From Reyranella sp. (lineage in GTDB: Bacteria; Pseudomonadota; Alphaproteobacteria; Reyranellales; Reyranellaceae), in NCBI GenBank assembly GCA_030681635.1, contig JAUXRT010000476.1:1-7532 (forward strand): 7,532 bases of DNA, written 5' to 3'. A program made the position numbers and the translations under genes. Positions 1 through 4,982 of the stretch are shown in pieces (the stretch's first letter is position 1; each line of letters starts with the position of its first letter). The notes beneath the pieces were generated by a model. It did not search any database and was not told the DNA's origin. It worked only from the letters and a program-made list of their open reading frames with translations.

Positions 1-542
1 TGATGGGCATCATCTCCTGTGCCACCCGCGAGATGTTCGAGACGGCGAAGACCGCTTGCCAGTCGTTCGGCTTCCACGCCGCGCCCGACGATTGCTATCT
101 GGCGCTGCGTGGGCTCCGCACCATGGGCGTGCGCCTGCGTCACCACGAAGTGAGCGGCATGGCCATCGCGCATTGGCTAAAGGGCCGGCCGGAAGTCGAC
201 AAGGTGCTGCACCCCGCCCTGCCCGATTGCCCGGGCCACGAGAACTGGAAGAAGCAGTTCAAGGGCGCGTCGGGCCTGTTCTCGTTCACGTTGCGTGACG
301 GCTACAGCAAGAACGCGCTGGCCGCCATGCTCGACGGCATGGACATCTTCGGCATGGGCGCGAGCTGGGGCGGCTACGAGAGCCTGATGATCCCCGCCCA
401 TCCCGACCAGTACCGCACCGCCGTGCCGTGGCCGCAGGGCAAGCAGCTGCTCCGCGTGCACATCGGCCTCGAAGACGTCGAAGACCTGAAGACCGACCTC
501 GCTGAAGGCTTCGAACGCCTCAACCGCGCGCATAACGCTTAG
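1..542 (+). CDS. metC: Cystathionine beta-lyase (PLP-dependent), C-terminal part, 5' truncated
   Basis: Cys/Met-metabolism PLP-dependent enzymes of this type cleave cystathionine to homocysteine, pyruvate and ammonia in the cytoplasm during methionine synthesis. About 180 residues are visible, roughly half of the usual ~390. The frame is open to the window edge, so the ATG at position 3 is most likely an internal Met. Seen in the sequence: the segment 'DDCYLALRGLRTMGVRLR' typical of the C-terminal domain, 'HPALPDCPGH', 'FGMGASWGGYESL', and the family-typical end 'LLRVHIGLEDVEDLK', whose Arg corresponds to the substrate-carboxylate-binding Arg of the family. The PLP-binding Lys should lie just upstream, outside the window. 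'SWGGYESL' with 'HIGLEDVEDL' favours beta-lyase (MetC) over gamma-synthase, but a related gamma-lyase cannot be excluded. It converges with the zur-like gene. Confidence 0.88.
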   Translation, partial: MGIISCATREMFETAKTACQSFGFHAAPDDCYLALRGLRTMGVRLRHHEVSGMAIAHWLKGRPEVDKVLHPALPDCPGHENWKKQFKGASGLFSFTLRDGYSKNALAAMLDGMDIFGMGASWGGYESLMIPAHPDQYRTAVPWPQGKQLLRVHIGLEDVEDLKTDLAEGFERLNRAHNA

Positions 543-546
543 TGCC

Positions 547-614
547 GGGAGCGCGCCACTCCAGTGGCGCTCATAGCTTTATGAGAAGAGGCGCCACTGG
601 AGTGGCGCGCTCCC
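547..614. terminator. Large inverted repeat between convergent genes; likely bidirectional terminator or REP-like element
   Basis: A perfect 24-bp inverted repeat has arms at 547-570 and 591-614. The stem continues with TCATA (571-575) pairing TATGA (580-584) around a GCTT loop, leaving bases 585-590 as a one-sided bulge. Each arm is itself a near-perfect palindrome (GCGCCACT-2 nt-AGTGGCGC), so two smaller hairpins can form as an alternative. It fills the 81-nt gap between the stops of metC and the zur-like gene. Position fits a terminator for both genes. There is no long T-run, so factor-independent termination is uncertain, and the nested palindromes resemble REP/BIME-type intergenic repeats. 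Confidence 0.7.
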
Positions 615-623
615 AGCTATGAA

Positions 624-1106
624 TCAGGGCTTCCCGCAATCTCCGCAGATGCCGGTGACTTCCAGGGTCATCTCGCGGGCGGTGAAGCCGCGTTTGGCGG
701 CGCCGGCGGCGATCGCGTCGCCGAGGTCGGTCGCCTGCAGTTCCTCGGCGTTGCCGCACTCGGCGCAAATCAGGAAGAAGCCGCGGTGCGCCTCGCCGGG
801 GTGGCTGCAGCCGACGAAGGCGTTCATGCGTTCGATGCGATGGATCAGCCCGTTCTCGATCAGGAAGTCGAGCGCACGATAGACCGTGGGCGGCGCCGAG
901 CCGAGATCCTCGTTGCGCAGCTTGTCGAGAAGCGCGTAGGCGCCGACCGGCTTGTGGCTCGACCAGACGAACTCGAGCACGCGCCGGCGCAGCGGTGTGA
1001 ACCGGAGGTCCTTCGCCGCGCACAGTCTCTCGGCCGCCGCGAGGGCATCCTCGACACAGTGCTGATGGTCGTGGCTGTGGACAGCCACTTTCGCCGTCTT
1101 CTTCAC
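624..1106 (-). CDS. zur: Fur-family transcriptional regulator, Zur type
   Basis: Predicted 160-residue Fur-family regulator; Zur proteins bind Zn(II) and repress zinc-uptake genes. From a GTG start at 1106: a His-rich N-terminus (HSHDHQH, residues 10-16), a winged helix at about 20-95 with 'RFTPLRRRVLE' (35-45) and the recognition-helix segment 'APPTVYRALDFL' (71-82), then the metal/dimer domain with 'CSHPGEAHRGFF' (100-111), CAEC (114-117) and CGDC (154-157), the two CxxC pairs of the structural zinc site. The His-rich start and overall pattern favour Zur over Fur. The frame stays open to a TTG at 1178, but that extension covers promoter sequence (EcfG-like and TATAGT elements), so GTG 1106 is preferred; its ribosome site (GGGA) is weak and GTG 1088 is an alternative. 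No znu genes are in view. Confidence 0.87.
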   Translation of the reverse strand: MKKTAKVAVHSHDHQHCVEDALAAAERLCAAKDLRFTPLRRRVLEFVWSSHKPVGAYALLDKLRNEDLGSAPPTVYRALDFLIENGLIHRIERMNAFVGCSHPGEAHRGFFLICAECGNAEELQATDLGDAIAAGAAKRGFTAREMTLEVTGICGDCGKP

Positions 1107-1127
1107 GAGGTCCCGATATGCCCAGAT

Positions 1128-1156
1128 TTGCCAAGCAGAAACGAGGCGACTATACG
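1128..1156 (+). promoter_or_regulatory. Sigma-70-like promoter for hisI
   Basis: TTGCCA (1128-1133) is followed by 17 nt and TATACG (1151-1156), a good housekeeping-promoter match with optimal spacing. A start near 1163 would give a leader of about 26 nt before the hisI ATG. It overlaps the EcfG-like promoter on the opposite strand, so the two divergent transcription units may compete for polymerase. Confidence 0.5.
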
Positions 1157-1165
1157 CCCCGTTCC
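1140..1165 (-). promoter_or_regulatory. EcfG-type (general stress sigma factor) promoter candidate for the zur-like gene
   Basis: On the minus strand GGAAC (1165-1161) is followed by exactly 17 nt and then CGTT (1143-1140). This matches the alphaproteobacterial EcfG/SigT consensus GGAAC-N16/17-CGTT at every fixed base. Transcription would begin near 1133, leaving a leader of about 27 nt before GTG 1106. Function is inferred from the consensus and position only. A TATAGT hexamer inside the spacer could also serve sigma-70 with the TTGGCC 18 nt further upstream. Confidence 0.55.
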
Positions 1166-1188
1166 TTCCGGAGGCCAAGGCTCACCCC

Positions 1189-1602
1189 ATGACCCCAGCG
1201 ACCCACTCGTCCGCCGAAATCGATACCGCACTCGCCGCCATCCAGTTCGACGCCCAGGGCCTCGTGCCGGCCATCGCCCAGCAGCACGACACGGGCGAAA
1301 TCCTGATGATGGCCTGGATGGACCGCAATGCCGTCGCCGAAACTCTGCGCACAGGGCGTGTCTGCTACTGGTCGCGCTCGCGCAAGGCGCCGTGGCGCAA
1401 GGGCGACACATCGGGCCACATCCAGACCCTGGTCGACCTGCGGATCGATTGCGACGGCGACACGCTGGTGGCGCTCGTCGACCAGACCGGCGTCGCCTGC
1501 CACACCGGGCGGCACAACTGCTTCTTCCGGGCGCTCCGCAACGGCAAGCTCGAGACCATCGCGCCGGTCATCGTCGACATGAACAGCATCGGGAAGGATT
1601 GA
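1189..1602 (+). CDS. hisI: Phosphoribosyl-AMP cyclohydrolase
   Basis: Cytoplasmic Zn/Mg enzyme of histidine biosynthesis that opens the adenine ring of phosphoribosyl-AMP to give ProFAR. The 137-residue protein is a stand-alone cyclohydrolase with no HisE fusion. Seen: 'ILMMAWMDRNA' (38-48), 'YWSRSR' (60-65), 'WRKGDTSGH' (69-77), and the hallmark block 'CDGDTLVALVDQTGVACHTGRHNCFF' split across residues 88-113. In that block C88, C104 and C111 are the expected zinc ligands and D87, D89 and D91 the expected magnesium-site acidic residues. The usual Leu before Trp in 'LWxKG' is Pro here, a mild oddity. The ATG at 1189 has AAGG 8 nt upstream and GGAGG 14 nt upstream. It diverges from zur and is followed 2 nt later by the lipoprotein gene, suggesting co-transcription. 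No other his genes are visible. Confidence 0.96.
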   Translation: MTPATHSSAEIDTALAAIQFDAQGLVPAIAQQHDTGEILMMAWMDRNAVAETLRTGRVCYWSRSRKAPWRKGDTSGHIQTLVDLRIDCDGDTLVALVDQTGVACHTGRHNCFFRALRNGKLETIAPVIVDMNSIGKD

Positions 1603-1604
1603 GT

Positions 1605-2075
1605 TTGCCCAGTAGCGTATTTTTGCGGCGTTCGTTCCTCGGCGCCAGTCTTCTCCTCCCGCTCGGTGCTTGCCAAAGCCCGGCAAGGATCACCACCCTG
1701 TCGCCGCGCGGCGACCGGCTGGTGCGGATGATCCAGAGGACCGGCAAGGACAATATGATGGCGCCGGAAGCACTGGCGCTGATGGGCATCACCAACGAGG
1801 GCCGCGACATCCCGGTGCGCCAGCTTTCGGGCGAAGGCACCGGCGGGCGCTACGTCGTCAGCCTGGTCAACATCCGGAAGATCCACGAGTTCATCTTCCA
1901 TCGTCGCCAGGGCGACGTGCTGATCCTGCATCTCGCCGACACCAAATTCACCAGATTGCAGAGCGTGCGCTATCCGCGCACCGGCAAACCCTCGCTCATG
2001 ACCGACGTGGCCGCCGCCGACGCCGATTTCCAGCAGCAGGTCGCCTTCTGGTACTCTGAGATACCGGGACGGTAA
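1605..2075 (+). CDS. Unrecognised small lipoprotein, possibly Tat-exported, downstream of hisI
   Basis: 156 residues from a TTG start at 1605, chosen because GGGAAGG (1591-1597) lies 7 nt upstream. An overlapping TTG at 1599 is too close to that site, and TTG 1623 would also keep the signal peptide. The N-terminus reads 'LRRSFLGASLLLPLGAC' (residues 7-23): twin arginines with a following F-L, a short hydrophobic run, and lipobox LGAC with Cys23 as the lipidation site. Twin Arg plus lipobox suggests a Tat-routed lipoprotein, but the motif is not decisive. The mature part has no domain I recognise; it looks soluble, with basic patches ('NIRKIHEFIFHRR') and the end 'VAFWYSEIPGR'. The gene starts 2 nt after the hisI stop, inside the hisI reading context, so translational coupling is likely. 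It was probably missed or mis-started in annotations because of the TTG. Confidence 0.72.
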   Translation: MPSSVFLRRSFLGASLLLPLGACQSPARITTLSPRGDRLVRMIQRTGKDNMMAPEALALMGITNEGRDIPVRQLSGEGTGGRYVVSLVNIRKIHEFIFHRRQGDVLILHLADTKFTRLQSVRYPRTGKPSLMTDVAAADADFQQQVAFWYSEIPGR

Positions 2076-2103
2076 CCCCGATTAGGTGAACTCTCTTTCT
2101 TGC

Positions 2104-2129
2104 TCCTCTCCCCCACTCGGGGGAGAGGA
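2104..2129 (+). terminator. Strong hairpin after the hisI-lipoprotein unit
   Basis: Perfect 11-bp stem: TCCTCTCCCCC (2104-2114) pairs with GGGGGAGAGGA (2119-2129) around an ACTC loop. It begins 28 nt after the lipoprotein stop, where a terminator is expected. No T-run follows, so it may be a transcript-stabilising hairpin or a dispersed CTCTCCCC-type palindrome rather than a canonical terminator. Confidence 0.55.
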
Positions 2130-2130
2130 A

Positions 2131-2183
2131 CATGAGGTGCCGCATCCCCTGACTCGGTCCAGAAGACGAAGACGAATTCTAAG
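2131..2183 (+). repeat. Intergenic repeat, copy A
   Basis: Contains CATGAGGTGCC (2131-2141), CTGACTCGGTC (2149-2159) and an A/G-rich tail ending CTAAG (2179-2183). The same three blocks in the same order recur at 4917-4982. This copy sits directly after the 11-bp hairpin and upstream of the MFS gene. Two copies suggest a dispersed non-coding element; its wider distribution cannot be judged here. Confidence 0.5.
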
Positions 2184-2200
2184 TGTAATGTGACGGCGCG

Positions 2201-3376
2201 ATGACAGTCGCCGTCTCCTCCGCCCCCTCCGAGCGTCGAACGCTCACCGTGTGCGGAGGTGCGCATGCGCTGCACGACGGCTTCACCGATCTCCTGAATG
2301 TCCTCTATCCGCTGCTGCAGTCGCAGTTCGGCCTGAGCTATGGCGCCATCGGTGCGCTGAAGACCGTCTATTCCGGCGCCATGGCCAGCGGCCAGATCCC
2401 CTCGGGCAAGCTGGCCGAGCGGTTCGGCGGCGTGCGCGTGCTGGCTCTGGGCACGACTTTGATCGCCGCCGGCTACTGCCTCGCGGGCTTCAGCGGCTCG
2501 CTCTATGGCGTGATCGCCGGTCTTCTGCTGGCCGGCCTCGGCGGCAGCACGCAGCATCCCATCGCCTCCAGCCTCGTGGCCGCCGCCTATCACGGGCCGC
2601 GCTCGCGTACCGCGCTCGGCACCTACAATTTCACCGGCGATGTCGGCAAGGTGCTGCTGCCTGCCCTGTTCGCCGTGGTCGCGGCCTCGCTCGGCTGGCA
2701 GCAGGCGCTGGTCGTGATGGCGGCGCTGGCCGTTGTCGGCGCCGGGGTCATCCTGGGTTCGCTGAAACCGATCGTGACGCACGGCGCGGCCGAGCCCGCG
2801 AAGAACATCGCCGGCCAGGACCGGCCCTGGGCCTACTGGCTGCTGTTCTCGATCCATATCGCCGACGACCTGGTGCGCACCGGCTTCCTGATCTTCCTGC
2901 CGTTTCTCCTGAGGGACAAAGGCGCCGACCTGCCGACCATCGGCCTCGGCCTGTCGCTGCTCTTTGCCGGCGGTGCTGCGGGCAAGCTGGTGATGGGTTG
3001 GGTCGGCCAGAAGCTCGGCGTCGTGCCCTCGGTCATCCTCACCGAGGTCGCGACGACGCTCCTCATCCTCGCTGTCCTGCCGCTCTCTCTCGACGTCGCG
3101 CTCGTGTTGCTGCCGGCCATCGGCCTGATGCTGAATGGCACCTCGTCGGTGCTCTACGGCACCATTCCCGAATTCGTCAGCCCCGAAAAGCGCACGCACG
3201 CCTTCGCCGTCTTCTACACCGGCGGTTCGGTGGCGGGCGCCACCGGCCCGCTGCTGTTCGGCCTGCTGGGCGACGTCATCGGCCTCACGACGGCGCTCGC
3301 GGTCGTGGCCTGCGTGGCCCTCACCACCGTGCCGATGGTGTGGGCACTCAGGCCGGCTTTCCGAAACGAGGCCTGA
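2201..3376 (+). CDS. MFS transporter, fosmidomycin-resistance (Fsr)-like
   Basis: 391-residue inner-membrane protein with about 12 hydrophobic helices in two six-helix halves, separated by a polar loop at about 187-208 ('KPIVTHGAAEPAKNIAGQD'). The first helix region 'GGAHALHDGFTDLLNVLYPLLQ' and the following 'FGLSYGAIGAL' resemble Fsr-type drug exporters, which have a His/Asp pair and a YPLLQSxF segment here. 'GKLAERFGG' between helices 2 and 3 and 'GWVGQKLG' between helices 8 and 9 are MFS motif-A-like loops. Family knowledge suggests proton-coupled efflux of a small anionic or drug-like molecule; the substrate is not predictable. The ATG at 2201 is the first usable start and lacks a clear ribosome site. 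The gene stands alone: the upstream spacer carries a hairpin and a repeat, and downstream it converges with the microprotein gene. Confidence 0.9.
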   Translation: MTVAVSSAPSERRTLTVCGGAHALHDGFTDLLNVLYPLLQSQFGLSYGAIGALKTVYSGAMASGQIPSGKLAERFGGVRVLALGTTLIAAGYCLAGFSGSLYGVIAGLLLAGLGGSTQHPIASSLVAAAYHGPRSRTALGTYNFTGDVGKVLLPALFAVVAASLGWQQALVVMAALAVVGAGVILGSLKPIVTHGAAEPAKNIAGQDRPWAYWLLFSIHIADDLVRTGFLIFLPFLLRDKGADLPTIGLGLSLLFAGGAAGKLVMGWVGQKLGVVPSVILTEVATTLLILAVLPLSLDVALVLLPAIGLMLNGTSSVLYGTIPEFVSPEKRTHAFAVFYTGGSVAGATGPLLFGLLGDVIGLTTALAVVACVALTTVPMVWALRPAFRNEA

Positions 3377-3429
3377 CCGACGGCTCGGCTGTCCCGATGG
3401 CCTGTTGCGCAGCACTCTCTGCTTGTTGC

Positions 3430-3516
3430 CTAGTACCAGCGTCCCCGGCCGTACCAGCCGCCACCGCCCAGTAGCAAAACGACAACCAAGATGATGAGTA
3501 GCGTGGTGGTATCCAT
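3430..3516 (-). CDS. 28-residue single-span membrane microprotein
   Basis: ATG at 3516 (minus) preceded by AGGAG (3526-3522) at 5 nt; stop TAG at 3430-3432. The product begins MDTTT, continues with an uninterrupted Leu/Ile/Val segment (about residues 6-16), four glycines, and an aromatic/basic tail 'WYGRGRWY'. This is a one-helix inner-membrane peptide with a short cationic, aromatic end that may sit at the membrane surface. From memory, similar 'LLLGGGGWYGRGRW' peptides occur as hypothetical proteins in other proteobacteria, but I cannot check this. It lies on its own strand context, convergent with the MFS gene, with an EcfG-like promoter about 65 nt upstream, suggesting stress-induced expression. 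It is too short for usual ORF length cut-offs. Its function is unknown. Confidence 0.78.
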   Translation of the reverse strand: MDTTTLLIILVVVLLLGGGGWYGRGRWY

Positions 3517-3718
3517 GTTAGCTCCTATGAGTGCCCGTCAGGAGGATTGCCCTGACTGTGACGCACTCCAACGCCAAGCCAACGCCCGGAGTCGCCCTTC
3601 GTTCCAATGAAACGACGGGGTTTGCCGTGCAGGTCAGCCGCGGCGACGCCATCGGCCTCTCGGCGGCTCGGGATCGTGGCCCGTCCCGCTCCGAAACGCC
3701 GGCCGAGCGCTCACACCG
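3517..3718. other. 202-nt spacer between the microprotein and the conserved hypothetical gene
   Basis: Apart from the EcfG-like promoter and the 6-bp stem in the leader, I see no gene here. Open frames exist on both strands but lack a ribosome site, and they read as unbiased Arg/Pro/Ser-rich sequence. A terminator for the upstream minus-strand unit would be expected here, but no convincing T-tailed hairpin is visible. Confidence 0.5.
3581..3605 (-). promoter_or_regulatory. EcfG-type promoter candidate for the 28-residue microprotein
   Basis: On the minus strand GGAAC (3605-3601) is separated by exactly 16 nt from CGTT (3584-3581), a full match to the EcfG consensus GGAAC-N16/17-CGTT. A start near 3574 would give a leader of about 57 nt to the ATG at 3516. 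That leader holds a small stem (GTCAGG 3537-3542 with CCTGAC 3551-3556) just upstream of the ribosome site. Confidence 0.6.
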
Positions 3719-4039
3719 TCATAACCGACGCAGACGCATCGGCTTGGAGTCGATGCGGGCAATCATCCGCTTTGCTTCGAGATCGAGCTGCACGCCCTTG
3801 AGCCACCAGCCCGCCTTGGCGCCGCCGGGGAAAAGCTCCTCCGGCAAGAGCGGCAACAGGCCCTTCTTGAGCTCTGCAACCGTCATGCCCGATGAGGCTT
3901 TGGGCAGGACGGCCAGGATCGCCCGCTTCATCGCGTTGTACTTGTCGGCGTCCACCCGCACGACATGGCCGCCCGGGCTGTTGACGTTCTCCATCACGAC
4001 TTTGGCTGCTGGTGCCTTGGTCGCCGGTGCCTTGGTCAT
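3719..4039 (-). CDS. Conserved hypothetical protein, 106 aa (DUF6958-like)
   Basis: ATG at 4039 with GGAGG (4051-4047) 7 nt upstream. The N-terminal tail (residues 1-13) is Ala/Lys/Pro-rich and built on a tandem TKAPA repeat. The conserved core follows: 'MENVNSPGGHVVRVDADKY' (16-34), 'MKRAILAVLP' (37-46), 'GMTVAELKKGLLPLLPEELFPGG' split over 51-73, 'GWWLKGVQLDLEA' (77-89) and a basic end. From memory this pattern belongs to a small domain-of-unknown-function family (I believe DUF6958); the helix-turn-helix-like layout 'TVAELKKGL...VQLDLEAKRMIAR' suggests a winged-helix fold, but no DNA-binding role is shown. It lies 21 nt after the Spy/CpxP-like gene on the same strand, so the two are probably co-transcribed. 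Confidence 0.82.
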   Translation of the reverse strand: MTKAPATKAPAAKVVMENVNSPGGHVVRVDADKYNAMKRAILAVLPKASSGMTVAELKKGLLPLLPEELFPGGAKAGWWLKGVQLDLEAKRMIARIDSKPMRLRRL

Positions 4040-4060
4040 CGTGCCGCCTCCGGTAGTGTC

Positions 4061-4621
4061 CTAATTCGGTTTGTGGATGCCGTGGCTGTGGTCTGGAGCG
4101 CCTGGAGCACCGCCGGCATATCCGCGCAATTCGGCATACCGCTCACGTTGCTGCGGCTGCAGGATTGCGATCGTCGACAGATGATACTTCAAATGGGCTT
4201 CGCGGAGCTTGGCCTGGGTTTCGCCGATGGCTGCAGTCGCCGATCGCAGTGTATCGGGCGTCACTGTATGGCTGGCGAACAGCCCCTCCAATGCCACCTC
4301 CTGTCCAATCAGGCGTTCGCCGAGAGGGATCGCCTCGGCCTTCATCGCCTCAAACATCGCTTGCGTGGTCGCCCGCTGCTCGGCCGAGAGGTTCAACTGG
4401 TCAGCCAACTCGAGAAGATGGCTGGGGCCCGGGTATCCGTTCAATTCCGCCGGGAGCGCCATTCCCATGCCGCGCCCTGCCTTGAGATCGGCGATCTGCT
4501 GGTCCGAGAGCGCCTTGATCGGGCGCGTTTGCATCCCGGCGTAGGGCGGCTGGTGCACCTGCGCGGACGCGCCACCGGCCAGGACGACAAATGCGATGAC
4601 CACAGGAATGCACTTTTTCAT
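4061..4621 (-). CDS. Spy/CpxP-family periplasmic protein (LTxxQ-type)
   Basis: 186 residues from ATG 4621; AGGGG lies a few nt upstream, and the TTG at 4654 that extends the frame is rejected because translation from MKK gives a clean Sec signal peptide (residues 1-20, cleavage after ASA). The mature protein is predicted all-helical with two LTxxQ-like motifs, 'LNLSAEQR' (76-83) and 'LQPQQRERYAEL' (154-165), the signature of the Spy/CpxP/heavy-metal-sensor group: periplasmic chaperones or metal-stress proteins. The C-terminus ends in a His-rich tail 'DHSHGIH' (177-183) that could bind metal. The block 'GRGMGMALPAELNGYPGP' (49-66) is a subgroup-specific stretch. It leads the unit with the 106-residue hypothetical gene and diverges from the 52-residue ORF. 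Metal or envelope-stress function is inferred from the family. Confidence 0.85.
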   Translation of the reverse strand: MKKCIPVVIAFVVLAGGASAQVHQPPYAGMQTRPIKALSDQQIADLKAGRGMGMALPAELNGYPGPSHLLELADQLNLSAEQRATTQAMFEAMKAEAIPLGERLIGQEVALEGLFASHTVTPDTLRSATAAIGETQAKLREAHLKYHLSTIAILQPQQRERYAELRGYAGGAPGAPDHSHGIHKPN

Positions 4622-4643
4622 CGGCTTCCCCTTCACGGAGCAT

Positions 4644-4666
4644 CCTGCCAGCAAAATGCAGGCAGG
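4644..4666 (-). promoter_or_regulatory. Hairpin in the leader of the Spy/CpxP-like gene
   Basis: CCTGCC (4644-4649) pairs with GGCAGG (4661-4666). An inner GCA/TGC 3-bp stem is closed by AAA, with one A-A mismatch between the two stems. It lies 23 nt upstream of the start codon, between a TATAAC hexamer (minus strand, about 4672-4667) and the gene. It could be an operator dyad or an mRNA leader structure. Confidence 0.35.
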
Positions 4667-4762
4667 TTATACAACCGGCCTACAAGACACACCCTATTTA
4701 CACTATCCTATCCTTCTGGTAATTCCTGCCATGGAAAACCAGGATTCACAGGAGGACATCAC

Positions 4763-4921
4763 ATGACCGCGCGCGAAACCCTCGACCTCCGGGAGGCCGG
4801 CACGCCGCATCTCGCGACGGTGGAGCAGCGACGTGAAACGAGTCACCCGGTGTCCGATGTCCCGGCTTCGGCGAAGCCGGATTTAGCGAACCCGAACAAG
4901 GGTTTGGCCGATGCCGCATGA
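4763..4921 (+). CDS. Small hypothetical protein, 52 aa
   Basis: ATG at 4763 with a perfect AGGAGG (4750-4755) 7 nt upstream; TGA at 4919-4921. The peptide is hydrophilic and charged ('MTARETLDLREAG', 'VEQRRETSHPV'), with no membrane segment, signal peptide or Cys. The last third ('PASAKPDLANPNKG') is encoded by two palindromes, and the stop codon lies in the first block of repeat copy B. I recognise no family. The strong ribosome site and the AT-richer upstream region shared with the divergent Spy-like gene argue for a real gene. The repeat-derived 3' end argues that the frame may only partly reflect an ancestral peptide. Confidence 0.5.
   Translation: MTARETLDLREAGTPHLATVEQRRETSHPVSDVPASAKPDLANPNKGLADAA
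4862..4904. repeat. Two adjacent hairpins near the 3' end of the M81 gene
   Basis: CCGGCTTCG (4862-4870) and CGAAGCCGG (4872-4880) form a 9-bp palindrome with a 1-nt centre, in practice a 7- or 8-bp stem. AACCC (4889-4893) pairs with GGGTT (4900-4904) around a 6-nt loop. They lie within the 52-residue ORF and about 75-115 nt beyond the M81 stop, so on the minus strand they may help end M81 transcription. No T-run is present. Confidence 0.4.
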
Positions 4922-4982
4922 GGTGCCCCGCGACGTAGACCCCTGTCCCACTGACTCGGTCTTCTGGAAGAGAAGAACTAAG
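4917..4982 (+). repeat. Intergenic repeat, copy B
   Basis: Carries CATGAGGTGCC (4917-4927), CTGACTCGGTC (4951-4961) and CTAAG (4978-4982) in the same order as copy A at 2131-2183, with about 16 extra bases between the first two blocks. It supplies the stop codon of the 52-residue ORF on the plus strand and the stop of the M81 gene on the minus strand. Confidence 0.5.

Noticed and set aside
1107..1178. Longer Zur start at TTG 1178
   Set aside because: The added 24 residues are not family-like and cover the promoter elements of both zur and hisI.
1120..1190. Zur-box operator for autoregulation
   Set aside because: I looked for an AT-rich GTTAT...ATAAC-type dyad between zur and hisI and saw only a weak GGCG...CGCC dyad around the -10 region.
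786..1604. N-terminal extension of the lipoprotein frame back through hisI and zur
   Set aside because: It overlaps two solid genes, while a TTG with a well-spaced GGGAAGG and a signal peptide gives a natural start at 1605.
1970..3415. Minus-strand open frame of about 480 codons opposite the MFS gene
   Set aside because: Low-complexity Arg/Gln/Gly/Glu translation with no domain, fully antisense to a 12-helix transporter; a codon-bias shadow.
3531..4064. Plus-strand frame with a GTG start near an AGGAGG
   Set aside because: The GTG lies before the AGGAGG, most of the frame is antisense to the 106-residue gene, and the translation shows no domain.
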